Source of the DNA: Prevotellaceae bacterium
GTDB lineage: Bacteria > Bacteroidota > Bacteroidia > Bacteroidales > UBA932
Length of the DNA: 12,770 bases
NCBI GenBank assembly: GCA_031259645.1
Contig: JAIRLC010000162.1
Coordinates: forward strand, 1 to 12,770
Direction of reading: 5' to 3'
Part shown: one piece after another, positions 1 through 7,290 of the stretch
How positions within the stretch are numbered: position 1 is the stretch's first letter
Layout: each line of letters starts with the position of its first letter
The notes under the pieces: model-generated
What the model was told of the DNA's origin: nothing
What the model saw: the letters and a program-made list of their open reading frames with translations, nothing else
Databases searched by the model: none
Position numbers and translations under genes: made by a program

Positions 1-17
1 AAATATTACCTAAATTG

Positions 18-48
18 TTTGGAGTTAACAAAACTAATCGTATCTTTG
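18..48 (+). promoter_or_regulatory. Candidate promoter of the ilv-leu operon (Bacteroidetes type)
   Basis: TATCTTTG at 41-48 matches the Bacteroidetes primary-sigma -7 consensus TAnnTTTG exactly. TTTG at 18-21 matches the -33 element, and the spacing between them is 19 bp, which is the expected distance. Transcription would start near position 53, giving a leader RNA of about 184 nt before ilvD and placing the leader-peptide start codon about 22 nt from the 5' end. The match to consensus and the position upstream of the attenuator both support the call. The exact start site is inferred. Confidence 0.75.
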
Positions 49-74
49 CAGCCGGACTTTTGGAAAATGATGCA

Positions 75-146
75 ATGATTACTATTCATATCCTTTCTAT
101 TTTGGTTTCTGTCATTCACGTCGTGGTCTTGTGCCCATTTACGTGA
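75..146 (+). CDS. Ile/Leu/Val-rich attenuator leader peptide, 23 aa
   Basis: A 23-codon reading frame from ATG (75) to TGA (144-146). Residues 2, 4, 6, 9 and 14 are Ile; 7, 10 and 19 are Leu; 11, 13, 16, 17 and 18 are Val. That is 13 of 22 residues after Met, ending in a Val-Val-Val-Leu run. Such a peptide would not be expected as a functional protein. It acts as a sensor: low charged Ile-, Leu- or Val-tRNA stalls the translating ribosome. It lies between a promoter and a terminator hairpin directly upstream of the branched-chain biosynthetic operon, and the stop codon abuts RNA segment 2 of the attenuator. There is no strong Shine-Dalgarno, which is normal for this phylum. The start could be disputed because ATGs at 67 and 70 open only a 2-3 codon frame whose TGA overlaps this ATG. 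Confidence 0.85.
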   Translation: MITIHILSILVSVIHVVVLCPFT

Positions 147-214
147 GAAAGGTATGTGTGTAGTTTAGTTGTACGAAATAAAGCCTTTCTCTAACAAATA
201 GAGAGAGGTTTTTT
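87..214 (+). promoter_or_regulatory. Ribosome-mediated transcription attenuator of the ilv-leu operon
   Basis: Four segments form competing stems. Segment 1 is 87-98 (CATATCCTTTCT) and segment 2 is 145-156; they pair as CATA/TATG plus CCTTTCT/AGAAAGG, 11 bp with one bulged T at 91. Segment 2 (GAGAAAGG, 145-152) also pairs perfectly with segment 3 (CCTTTCTC, 184-191), forming an antiterminator. Segment 3 (184-192) pairs with segment 4 (200-208) in the terminator hairpin. Expected logic: a ribosome stalled on the Ile/Leu/Val codons (78-131) masks segment 1 or stays short of segment 2, so 2:3 forms and RNA polymerase reads into ilvD. A ribosome that reaches the stop codon covers segment 2, so 3:4 terminates. 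Without translation, 1:2 forms and 3:4 also terminates. The pairings are read directly from sequence; the mechanism is inferred from classical enterobacterial attenuators. Confidence 0.85.
184..214 (+). terminator. Attenuator terminator hairpin
   Basis: CCTTTCTCT (184-192) pairs with AGAGAGAGG (200-208) over 9 bp, including one U-G wobble, around a 7-nt loop (193-199). The stem is followed immediately by six T residues (209-214). This is a textbook intrinsic terminator placed 22 nt before the ilvD start codon. That position makes sense only as a conditional terminator. The 5' half of the stem is the segment sequestered by 145-152 in the antiterminated form. CTAAC (191-195) and GTTAG (215-219) give a further weak outer pairing. 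Confidence 0.85.
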
Positions 215-236
215 GTTAGGATTAAAGTGGTAAACT

Positions 237-2069
237 ATGGAATTACGCAGTTCGATTTGTATGCAGGGACGCCGTATGGCCGGGGCAAGGTCATTGTGGA
301 AAGCCAACGGGATGAAAAAGGAACAAATAGGTAAACCGGTCATAGCCGTTGTAAATTCGTTTACGCAATTTGTGCCGGGGCATGTCCATCTGCATGAGGC
401 CGGCCAGTTGGTGAAAGCCGAAATTGAAAAGCTTGGTTGCTTTGCGGCGGAGTTTAACACCATCGCCATAGATGACGGCATTGCCATGGGGCATGACGGT
501 ATGCTTTATTCGCTGCCTTCGCGCGAATTGATTGCGGATAGCGTGGAATATATGGTTAATGCGCATAAGGCAGATGCCATGGTTTGCATAAGTAATTGCG
601 ATAAGATTACGCCTGGGATGCTCATGGCCGCCATGCGCCTCAACATACCTGCCGTTTTTGTTTCCGGCGGGCCTATGGAGGCCGGAACGTGGGGCGGGCA
701 GCACCTCGACTTGATTGACGCCATGATTAAATCGGCCGACCAGTCGGTGAGTGACGAGGAGGTTGCCGGCATAGAGGAACATGCCTGCCCGACGTGTGGT
801 AGCTGTTCCGGTATGTTTACCGCCAATTCGATGAACTGCCTGAATGAAGCAATCGGTATGGCTTTGCCCGGCAACGGAACGGTTGTCGCCACGCACGAGA
901 ACCGCCTGCGCTTGTTCCGCGATGCGGCTAAACGGATTGTTGACAATGCCTGCAAATATTACAGGGACGACGACACGTCTGTGTTACCGTTAAGCATTGC
1001 AACCCGCGAGGCCTTTCTTAACGCCATGACCCTTGATATTGCAATGGGTGGCTCTACAAATACTGTCCTTCATCTGTTGGCCATCGCGAATGAGGCGGGC
1101 GTCGCTTTTACCATGGACGATATTGATTCCCTGTCGCGCCGGACGCCATGCCTGTGCAAGGTTGCGCCTAATACGCAGAAGTACCACATACAAGACGTCA
1201 ATAGGGCAGGGGGCGTGCTTGCCATTATGCGCGAACTGGCAAAAGGCGAATTGCTCGACACGTCGGTAAAGCGCGTGGATGGCCTGACGCTTGGCCAGGC
1301 TATCGAAAAGTACGATATTATGAATCCTGCCGTTTCGGGCGAGGTCTTGAACATATACCAAAGTGCGCCGGCCGGAACGTTTAACTTAGTCATGGGGTCG
1401 CAGGCAACTTGCTATGACTCGCTTGATAAAGACCGCACGGCCGGATGTATTCGCGATATGGCGCATGCTTATTCAAAAGACGGCGGCCTTGCCGTATTGA
1501 AAGGCAACATTGCGCTTGACGGATGTGTTGTAAAGACGGCGGGCGTTGATGAAAGTATATGGCGTTTCAGCGGCCCTGCCAAGGTTTTCCATTCGCAGGA
1601 AGACGCCTGTGCCGGTATTTTAGACGGAAAGGTTTGCCACGGAGATGTCGTTGTCATAACCTACGAGGGGCCGAAGGGAGGGCCTGGGATGCAGGAAATG
1701 CTTTACCCCACCTCCTACATAAAATCAATGCACCTTGGTGCGGCATGTGCGCTTATAACCGACGGGCGCTTCAGCGGGGGAACGTCGGGCTTAAGCATAG
1801 GGCATGTGTCGCCCGAAGCGGCTTCCGGCGGCGCCATTGGCCTCGTGAAGGACGGAGATGTGATAGAAATAGATATCCCCGCAAGAGCGATAAATGTGAA
1901 GTTGAGCGACGGGGAACTTGCTTCTCGCCGGGCAGCGGAGGAAGGAAAAGGGAAAAACGCATGGAAGCCTGTTCGTGACAGAAACGTATCTAAAGCGCTA
2001 CAGGCGTACGCAAAAATGGTAACCTCTGCTGATAAGGGAGGAGTGAGGGAGTTAAAAATTGAAAACTGA
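237..2069 (+). CDS. ilvD: Dihydroxy-acid dehydratase
   Basis: Converts 2,3-dihydroxyisovalerate and 2,3-dihydroxy-3-methylvalerate to the 2-keto acids that become valine and isoleucine. It is a cytosolic Fe-S enzyme of the IlvD/Edd family. The protein is 610 aa, close to the roughly 616 aa of E. coli IlvD, and similar end to end. Visible signatures are GRRMAGAR (11-18), [15 protein letters not shown] (38-52), [19 protein letters not shown] (79-97), [12 protein letters not shown] with Cys121 (117-128) and [17 protein letters not shown] (184-200), whose cysteines are cluster-ligand candidates. The C-terminus ends in the family-typical TSADKG stretch plus nine residues. The start at 237 matches the family N-terminus in length; Met9 is an alternative. 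It is the first gene of the operon, 22 nt behind the attenuator terminator, and 33 nt before ilvB. Confidence 0.97.
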   Translation: MELRSSICMQGRRMAGARSLWKANGMKKEQIGKPVIAVVNSFTQFVPGHVHLHEAGQLVKAEIEKLGCFAAEFNTIAIDDGIAMGHDGMLYSLPSRELIADSVEYMVNAHKADAMVCISNCDKITPGMLMAAMRLNIPAVFVSGGPMEAGTWGGQHLDLIDAMIKSADQSVSDEEVAGIEEHACPTCGSCSGMFTANSMNCLNEAIGMALPGNGTVVATHENRLRLFRDAAKRIVDNACKYYRDDDTSVLPLSIATREAFLNAMTLDIAMGGSTNTVLHLLAIANEAGVAFTMDDIDSLSRRTPCLCKVAPNTQKYHIQDVNRAGGVLAIMRELAKGELLDTSVKRVDGLTLGQAIEKYDIMNPAVSGEVLNIYQSAPAGTFNLVMGSQATCYDSLDKDRTAGCIRDMAHAYSKDGGLAVLKGNIALDGCVVKTAGVDESIWRFSGPAKVFHSQEDACAGILDGKVCHGDVVVITYEGPKGGPGMQEMLYPTSYIKSMHLGAACALITDGRFSGGTSGLSIGHVSPEAASGGAIGLVKDGDVIEIDIPARAINVKLSDGELASRRAAEEGKGKNAWKPVRDRNVSKALQAYAKMVTSADKGGVRELKIEN

Positions 2070-2070
2070 A

Positions 2071-2120
2071 AGTTAAGAATTAAAAATCAAGAGTTAAGAA
2101 TTATGAATTATGAGTTATGT
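2071..2120 (+). repeat. Short AT-rich direct repeats at the ilvD-ilvB junction
   Basis: AGTTAAGAATTA occurs at 2071-2082 and again at 2092-2103, 21 nt apart. It runs into three tandem heptamers: AATTATG (2100-2106), AATTATG (2107-2113) and AGTTATG (2114-2120). Each heptamer carries an ATG (2103, 2110 and 2117), and because the period is 7 nt these fall in three different reading frames. Only the ATG at 2103 is in frame with ilvB. Similar runs (CTAAGAACTAAGAG) occur after leuA near 6861. I recognise this style from Bacteroidetes intergenic regions but cannot assign it to a named repeat family. Confidence 0.7.
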
Positions 2121-3848
2121 GCTCCTCCTTCTTTGGATGGGGCAGGGGGGAGGCCGACAGGGGAGAGGTTGATTACCGGTTCGGAAGCTTTGCTTCGCAC
2201 GTTGATTGCAGAGGGGGTGGAGTGTGTCTTTGGTTATCCCGGGGGACAGGCAATTCCGATATATGATATACTGTACGATTATAAGGATAAATTACGCCAT
2301 GTGCTGGTGCGTCACGAACAGGGGGCGACACATGCCGCCCAGGGTTATGCCAGGGTTAGCGGCAAAGTGGGTGTGGCGCTGGTAACTTCGGGGCCGGGCG
2401 CTACCAATACGGTTACGGGTATAGCCGATGCAATGCTCGACAGTACGCCAATGGTGGTTGTTACCGGACAGGTGCCCTCGCCGTTGCTGGGAACAGACGC
2501 CTTTCAGGAAGTGGATGTGATAGGCATCACACTTCCGATAACGAAGTGGGCATATCAGGTGCGGCATGCCGGAGATGTGGCATGGGCGGTGTCGCGCGCC
2601 TTTTATATTGCCTCCACCGGACGTCCGGGGCCTGTGGTCATCGACATCGCCAAAGATGCGCAGTTGGAACGGATCGATTATTCCTATAAGCCGGTTAATT
2701 TCATCCGAAGTTATCAGCCGTGGCCGGACCTCAACCATGAACGTATTGAAAAGGCTGCGGAATTAATCAACAATGCCGAAAGGCCTTTTGCGCTTGTCGG
2801 GCAGGGCGTCACGCTGAGTGGCGCGGAGAAGGAACTGAAGTGCTTTCTGGACAAGGCGGATGTGCCCGCGGGCTCTACTATGCTGGGCTTGTCGGCAATG
2901 CCCTCCGATTACCGCCTGAATAAGGGTATGTTGGGCATGCATGGCAACATCGGCCCTAACCGCAAGACGAACGAGTGCGACGTGCTTATTGCCATCGGCA
3001 TGCGTTTTGACGACCGTGTTACGGGCAACCCCAACACTTACGCAAAGCAGGCTAAAATCATACATCTTGACCTTGATAATTCCGAATTTGACAAAAATGT
3101 GAAGGTCGATGTGAAGGTGCTGGGAGATGCCAAAGCGTCGTTGCGGGAGATTACTAAACTGCTGAAACCGGCTACGCATAAGGAATGGATAGCATCGTTT
3201 ACACCGGCTGAGGAAGAAGAATACGAGAAAGTCATAAAGAAAGAACTGTGCCCCGGCGACGCCGTTTTACACATGGGCGAGATTGTCCGTAAAGTCTCGG
3301 AAGCTACCGGGAACAAGGCTGTTCTTGTTACGGATGTGGGGCAAAACCAGATGATGAGCGTGCGTTATTTTAAATACAGCCAAACGAGAAGTGTCATTAC
3401 GTCCGGCGGGCTTGGAACGATGGGCTTTGGCCTTCCGGCCTCCATTGGCGCCAAGATGGGCGCTCCCGACAGGACGGTTTGCCTTTTCGTCGGCGATGGG
3501 GGGCTGCAAATGACCATGCAGGAATTAGGCACAATCATGCAGGAAAAATTGGACATTAAAATCATTCTTTTAAATAATAACTACCTTGGCATGGTACGCC
3601 AGTGGCAGGAGTTATTTTTTCACAAACGCTATTCCTGTACGAACATGGAAAATCCGGATTTTACGGCTATAGCGAAAGCTTTCAAGATAGGCGCACGGGA
3701 AGTATGGAAACGCGAAGAATTGGATCACGCGATACAAGAAATGCTGGATTATAAAGGCTCGTTCCTTTTAGTTGCACACGTGGAAGAGAGCGGCAAGGTT
3801 TACCCTATGGTTCCTGCCGGAGGCAGTATTACGGAAATGCTTTATTGA
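2103..3848 (+). CDS. ilvB: Acetolactate synthase, large (catalytic) subunit
   Basis: Thiamine-diphosphate enzyme that condenses pyruvate with pyruvate or 2-ketobutyrate to give acetolactate or acetohydroxybutyrate, the first common step of Val/Leu and Ile synthesis. Landmarks are FGYPGGQAIPIYD (43-55), the catalytic Glu in RHEQGA (Glu72), GMRFDDRVTG of the central domain (299-308), and the ThDP-binding GDG (464-466) to NNNYLGMVRQWQ (491-502). The length of 581 aa includes about 22 extra N-terminal residues before the usual start around LITGSEALLRTL. This extension is translated from short repeats and a G-rich hairpin and has no family resemblance. An in-frame TTG at 2169, behind the purine-rich AGGGGAGAGG, could be the ancestral or real start, but 2103 is the only ATG nearby in this frame. 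The small subunit ilvN follows after 24 nt. Confidence 0.95.
   Translation: MNYELCAPPSLDGAGGRPTGERLITGSEALLRTLIAEGVECVFGYPGGQAIPIYDILYDYKDKLRHVLVRHEQGATHAAQGYARVSGKVGVALVTSGPGATNTVTGIADAMLDSTPMVVVTGQVPSPLLGTDAFQEVDVIGITLPITKWAYQVRHAGDVAWAVSRAFYIASTGRPGPVVIDIAKDAQLERIDYSYKPVNFIRSYQPWPDLNHERIEKAAELINNAERPFALVGQGVTLSGAEKELKCFLDKADVPAGSTMLGLSAMPSDYRLNKGMLGMHGNIGPNRKTNECDVLIAIGMRFDDRVTGNPNTYAKQAKIIHLDLDNSEFDKNVKVDVKVLGDAKASLREITKLLKPATHKEWIASFTPAEEEEYEKVIKKELCPGDAVLHMGEIVRKVSEATGNKAVLVTDVGQNQMMSVRYFKYSQTRSVITSGGLGTMGFGLPASIGAKMGAPDRTVCLFVGDGGLQMTMQELGTIMQEKLDIKIILLNNNYLGMVRQWQELFFHKRYSCTNMENPDFTAIAKAFKIGAREVWKREELDHAIQEMLDYKGSFLLVAHVEESGKVYPMVPAGGSITEMLY
2124..2153 (+). repeat. G-rich imperfect hairpin inside the 5' end of ilvB
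   Basis: CCTCCTTCT (2124-2132) can pair with GGGGGGAGG (2145-2153), with three G-U wobbles and a 12-nt loop. The segment lies just after the heptamer repeats and encodes the Pro/Gly-rich, non-conserved N-terminal extension of IlvB (residues 8-17). It looks like a small interspersed palindromic element captured by the reading frame. Whether it is repeated elsewhere in the genome cannot be seen from this window. Confidence 0.4.
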
Positions 3849-3872
3849 TTAAATTAAAAAGAGAATTGAGGT

Positions 3873-4196
3873 ATGAATATGGAGAATAAAACGCTTTTTA
3901 CCATTATCATTTTTTCGGAAAACATGGTAGGTCTGCTTAATCAGATTACGATTATATTTACCCGCCGGCAATTGAACATAGAGACGCTTTTCGTGTCGCC
4001 TTCGACCATTGCCGGGATTCATAAGTTTACCATTACAGCCTTTGCCGACGAAGTAACCATCGAGAAAGTCGTTAAGCAACTCGACAAGCGCGTGGACATC
4101 TTGAAGGCGTATTATAACACGGATGAAGAGCTGGCACAACAGGAAATTAACAATATAATATTAACATATAAAACTAAAGGCTATGGCAACGATTAA
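3873..4196 (+). CDS. ilvN: Acetolactate synthase small (regulatory) subunit, short form
   Basis: The ACT-domain subunit that activates the large subunit and confers valine feedback inhibition. Residues 7-80 read as one ACT domain: TLFTIIIFSENMVGLLNQ (7-24), FTRRQLNIETLFVSPS (29-44), then IHKFTITAF and a helix with VVKQLDKRVDILKAYY. The protein is 107 aa. Small subunits of other Bacteroidales, as I recall them, are about 185 aa with a second C-terminal domain, which is absent here. E. coli IlvN (96 aa) shows that a single ACT domain can suffice. The last dozen codons are AT-rich and run 14 nt into ilvC, as expected if the 3' part was deleted and the frame now ends by chance. A second start at 3879 (MENKTLF) is equally plausible. 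Confidence 0.92.
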   Translation: MNMENKTLFTIIIFSENMVGLLNQITIIFTRRQLNIETLFVSPSTIAGIHKFTITAFADEVTIEKVVKQLDKRVDILKAYYNTDEELAQQEINNIILTYKTKGYGND

Positions 4197-5226
4197 TTTT
4201 GGCGGGGTAAACGAAAACGTGGTTACCCGCGAAGAATTTTCCTTAGAAAAAGCGAAAGAAGTGATGAAAAACGAAACAATCGCAGTTATCGGATACGGCG
4301 TACAGGGTCCCGGGCAGAGCCTGAACCTGCGCGATAACGGTTTTAACGTTATCGTGGGACAGCGCAAAGGCAAAACGTGGGAGAAAGCAGTGTCTGACGG
4401 GTGGGTGCCCGGCGAAACACTGTTTGAAATTGAAGAGGCCTGCAAACGCGCCACCGTCATCCAGTATCTGCTATCAGACGCCGCTCAGATAGCGCTTTGG
4501 CCGGTTGTTCAAAAACACCTTACGGCGGGGAAAGCCTTGTACTTTTCGCATGGCTTCGCTATCACGTACAAGGAGCGCACAAACATCATTCCCCCTGCCG
4601 GTGTGGACGTAATACTGGTAGCCCCGAAGGGCTCTGGCACGTCCCTGCGCCGCATGTTTTTGCAGGGACGCGGGCTTAACTCGTCCTATGCCGTCTATCA
4701 GGATGCGACAGGCCGCGCAACAGAACGCGTGATTGCCCTGGGCATAGGCGTGGGGTCGGGCTATTTGTTCGAAACCACATTCCTGAAAGAAGTCTATTCG
4801 GACTTGACGGGCGAGCGCGGCACGTTAATGGGCGCCATACAGGGGATTTTGCTTGCGCAGTATGAAGTATTACGCGAAAACGGACATTCTCCGTCGGAAG
4901 CGTTTAATGAAACGGTGGAAGAATTGACGCAATCGCTCATGCCCCTGTTTGCGGAAAACGGGATGGACTGGATGTATGCCAACTGCTCAACTACGGCGCA
5001 GCGTGGCGCATTAGACTGGATGGGACCGTTTCATAACGTCACCAAACCTGTGTTTGAAAAACTTTATCAGGAAGTGGCAAACGGAAACGAAGCGCAACGC
5101 TCAATCGACTCAAATTCCCAACCCGACTATCGCGAAAAACTGAATGAGGAACTGGCCGCTTTGCGCAACAGCGAGATGTGGCGTACCGGCGCAACAGTCC
5201 GCAAACTTCGCCCGGAGAACAATTAA
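4183..5226 (+). CDS. ilvC: Ketol-acid reductoisomerase
   Basis: Isomerises and reduces acetolactate or acetohydroxybutyrate to the dihydroxy acids used by IlvD, with NAD(P)H and Mg2+. The protein is 347 aa. The N-terminal Rossmann domain shows [17 protein letters not shown] (37-53), with a basic cofactor loop GQRKGKTW (59-66) that suggests NADPH use. The catalytic His is in FSHGFAI (His123). The knotted C-terminal domain carries the metal ligands Asp207 and Glu211 (DLTGERG) and Glu243/Glu247 (FNETVEE), then [15 protein letters not shown]. The GPGQ in place of GHAQ/GSAQ and the overall length resemble the Bacteroidetes variant. The start codon lies inside the end of ilvN (14-nt overlap), suggesting translational coupling. 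leuA follows after 1 nt. Confidence 0.96.
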   Translation: MATINFGGVNENVVTREEFSLEKAKEVMKNETIAVIGYGVQGPGQSLNLRDNGFNVIVGQRKGKTWEKAVSDGWVPGETLFEIEEACKRATVIQYLLSDAAQIALWPVVQKHLTAGKALYFSHGFAITYKERTNIIPPAGVDVILVAPKGSGTSLRRMFLQGRGLNSSYAVYQDATGRATERVIALGIGVGSGYLFETTFLKEVYSDLTGERGTLMGAIQGILLAQYEVLRENGHSPSEAFNETVEELTQSLMPLFAENGMDWMYANCSTTAQRGALDWMGPFHNVTKPVFEKLYQEVANGNEAQRSIDSNSQPDYREKLNEELAALRNSEMWRTGATVRKLRPENN

Positions 5227-5227
5227 G

Positions 5228-6721
5228 ATGGACAGGTTATTTATTTTTGACACTACATTGCGCGACGGCGAACAGGTTCCCGGATGCCAGCTTAACACCG
5301 TAGAAAAAATACAGGTGGCGAAAGCGCTCGAATTATTGGGCGTGGATGTTATCGAGGCCGGATTTCCGGTGTCCAGCCCGGGAGATTTCAACTCGGTGGT
5401 TGAGATTTCGAAAGCCGTGACATGGCCCACGGTGTGCGCCCTCACACGCGGCGTGGAGAAAGACATTGAGGTGGCCGCCGAAGCGCTCAAATACGCAAAA
5501 CGCAAACGTATTCACACGGGAATAGGAACGTCGGAGCATCACATAAAATACAAATTTAATGCTACGCAGGAAGAAATCCTGAAACGTGCTGTGGCGGCGA
5601 CGAAATACGCCAAGAAATATGTGGAAGATGTGGAGTTCTACTGCGAGGACGCCGGCCGCACCGAAAACGAATACCTCGCGCGCGTGGTCGAAGCGGTGAT
5701 AAAAGCCGGCGCCACAGTCGTGAATATTCCCGACACGACGGGCTATTGCCTGCCGGCGGAGTTTGGCGCCAAAATCAAATACCTCATGGAGCACGTGAAC
5801 GGTATTGATAAAGCGATTATCTCCACGCATTGCCACAACGACCTCGGCATGGCTACGGCCAACACGATTGCCGGCATAGTAAACGGCGCGCGGCAGGCGG
5901 AGCTAACGATTAACGGAATAGGTGAACGCGCCGGAAACACGTCGCTCGAAGAAGTGGCCATGATTTTGAAATGCCATAAACACCTTGGCGTAGAAACGAA
6001 TATCAATACCCAGAAGATATATTCAACAAGCCGCATGGTATCGAGCTTGATGAACATGCCGGTTCAGCCGAACAAAGCCATCGTAGGCCGCAATGCGTTT
6101 GCCCATTCGTCCGGTATTCATCAGGACGGCGTATTGAAAAACGTACAGACGTATGAGATTATAGACCCGAAAGACGTTGGGATTGATGACAACGCCATTG
6201 TCCTTACGGCGAGAAGTGGGCGCGCTGCGTTGAAACATCACCTGCAAACACTCGGCATAGAGCTTGATCAGGAAAAACTGGATAACGTTTATCAGGAATT
6301 TCTGAAATTGGCCGACCGCAAAAAAGACATACGGGACAACGACATATTGATGCTTGCCGGTGAAGGACGCAAAGCCTCGTTGCGCATCAAACTGGAATAC
6401 CTGCAAGTTACTTCCGGCATTGGCGTACGTCCCGTAGCCAGCGTTTGCCTTAACATTGCCGGGGAGAAATTCGAAGCCGCAGCGTCGGGCAACGGCCCGG
6501 TTGACGCCGCGATAAAAGCGGTTAAAATAATTATACACCGCCAGATGACCATTCAGGAATTTCTCATTCAGGCAATGAACAAAGGCAGCGACGACGTAGG
6601 AAAAGTACACATGCAGGTGGCTTACGACGGAAACGTCTATTACGGCTTTGCGGCCAATACCGACATCGTTGCGGCATCCATTGAAGCCTTTATTGACGCG
6701 CTGAATAAATTTGTGAAATAA
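5228..6721 (+). CDS. leuA: 2-Isopropylmalate synthase
   Basis: Condenses 2-ketoisovalerate with acetyl-CoA, the committed step to leucine. The protein is 497 aa. The TIM-barrel catalytic domain contains [14 protein letters not shown] (7-20) and the metal-binding [13 protein letters not shown] (200-212, His201 and His203), then [13 protein letters not shown] (230-242). After the HSSGIHQDG segment comes the C-terminal domain (about 370-497) that normally binds leucine for feedback inhibition. The start is ATG 5228, 1 nt after the ilvC stop. A longer frame from 5144 adds 28 residues that only duplicate ilvC coding sequence and do not match the family. Homocitrate or citramalate synthases are relatives, but the full-length similarity and operon favour LeuA. 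No leuB, leuC or leuD follows. Confidence 0.95.
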   Translation: MDRLFIFDTTLRDGEQVPGCQLNTVEKIQVAKALELLGVDVIEAGFPVSSPGDFNSVVEISKAVTWPTVCALTRGVEKDIEVAAEALKYAKRKRIHTGIGTSEHHIKYKFNATQEEILKRAVAATKYAKKYVEDVEFYCEDAGRTENEYLARVVEAVIKAGATVVNIPDTTGYCLPAEFGAKIKYLMEHVNGIDKAIISTHCHNDLGMATANTIAGIVNGARQAELTINGIGERAGNTSLEEVAMILKCHKHLGVETNINTQKIYSTSRMVSSLMNMPVQPNKAIVGRNAFAHSSGIHQDGVLKNVQTYEIIDPKDVGIDDNAIVLTARSGRAALKHHLQTLGIELDQEKLDNVYQEFLKLADRKKDIRDNDILMLAGEGRKASLRIKLEYLQVTSGIGVRPVASVCLNIAGEKFEAAASGNGPVDAAIKAVKIIIHRQMTIQEFLIQAMNKGSDDVGKVHMQVAYDGNVYYGFAANTDIVAASIEAFIDALNKFVK

Positions 6722-6902
6722 ATTCATTATCCGGAAAACTTTTCCGTTCGCCCTTTCCCCATTGATGCCCTCACGGGCAATTGCAATGCCCCGTCCCTGT
6801 CTTTTCTATTGACATTATTGCCCTACGGGCAAATTTTTCCGACTCCGAACAGAGGGGAAACTAAGAACTAAGAGTTAGGCTGGCGTTAGCCAGTTAGCAG
6901 CC
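6722..6902. other. Convergent intergenic region with small inverted repeats
   Basis: This gap of 181 bases lies between leuA (+) and a DUF2752 gene (-) and has no credible reading frame. It contains CGGAA/TTCCG (6732-6746) just after the leuA stop, TGCCC/GGGCA (6766-6779), TTGCCC/GGGCAA (6818-6832), AT-rich CTAAGAACTAAGAG (6861-6874), and a perfect CTGGC-GTTA-GCCAG hairpin (6880-6893). The two GCCC...GGGC hairpins share the core GCCCT(C)ACGGGCAA and look like copies of one element. The 6880-6893 hairpin sits where the minus-strand transcript would end but lacks a T tract in that direction. Confidence 0.6.
6818..6838 (+). terminator. Likely intrinsic terminator of the ilv-leu operon
   Basis: TTGCCC (6818-6823) pairs with GGGCAA (6827-6832) around a 3-nt TAC loop. 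After one A come five T residues (6834-6838). It lies about 100 nt after the leuA stop and before the convergent gene. The stem is short (6 bp) but GC-rich in its inner half, so termination efficiency may be moderate. Confidence 0.55.
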
Positions 6903-7286
6903 TTAAAAAATATTCCGCGCAACCCAGTAGAGTATGATAATAAGTAATACGGAAAAGATAAATTTAGTTCCCGATAGTTTCCGGTATAATTTGGGAAAGC
7001 GCTTTTTTCCGCCGAAATACGAGAGGTAAATAAGCAGGAAAACCAGTAATAATACCGGAATGAGCAGCAGATTGTAACAAAAAGCTTGGCGCACGTGCAA
7101 GTGCAGCAGGCTGTGGACAGCACGTTGCGTACCGCAGCCGGGACACTGAAAACCGGTTAATTGGTGAAACAGGCAAGGCGGAAAATAATTATCCTCCGGA
7201 TTAAACGAAAAATATACCCCGCCCAATATTACCATGCAAATAATAATGATACCTGTTTTCTTGTTAGATAGACGGGCAGGGGGCAT
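6903..7286 (-). CDS. DUF2752 family membrane protein
   Basis: Small integral membrane protein of 127 aa with the DUF2752 signature PPCLFHQLTGFQCPGCGTQRA (residues 36-56), including Cys38, Cys48, Cys51 and Arg55. The two CPxCG-type cysteines could bind a metal or form a disulfide. Three hydrophobic segments are visible at about 11-28, 72-91 and 109-125, with the signature in the loop between the first and second. The function of the family is unknown. The start codon (7284-7286) lies 4 nt after the stop of the CD225-type gene, so the two are very probably one transcript. Pairing of these two families seems recurrent in Bacteroidetes from memory. Confidence 0.85.
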   Translation of the reverse strand: MPPARLSNKKTGIIIICMVILGGVYFSFNPEDNYFPPCLFHQLTGFQCPGCGTQRAVHSLLHLHVRQAFCYNLLLIPVLLLVFLLIYLSYFGGKKRFPKLYRKLSGTKFIFSVLLIIILYWVARNIF

Positions 7287-7290
7287 TTAC

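Noticed and set aside
67..78. ATG-ATG-CAA-TGA mini-frame overlapping the leader peptide start
   Set aside because: Three codons overlapping the next ATG could influence initiation, but nothing beyond chance supports it as a functional element.
50..236. T-box or protein-binding riboswitch upstream of ilvD
   Set aside because: No T-box sequence or specifier structure is present; the leader peptide and three competing stems explain the region fully.
291..896. Minus-strand 201-aa open frame opposite ilvD
   Set aside because: It lies wholly antisense to a clearly conserved gene, has no recognisable domain, and reflects codon bias of ilvD.
4152..4196. Resemblance of the IlvN tail (GYGND) to the SGYGRD segment of E. 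coli IlvH
   Set aside because: The residues are encoded by the ilvC ribosome-binding and start region, so the similarity is probably coincidence.
5144..5227. 28-codon upstream extension of leuA
   Set aside because: It reads ilvC sequence in another frame; the LeuA family begins at the ATG at 5228.
6880..6893. CTGGC-GTTA-GCCAG hairpin as terminator for the DUF2752 gene
   Set aside because: On the minus strand it is not followed by a T tract, so it is listed only as an inverted repeat.
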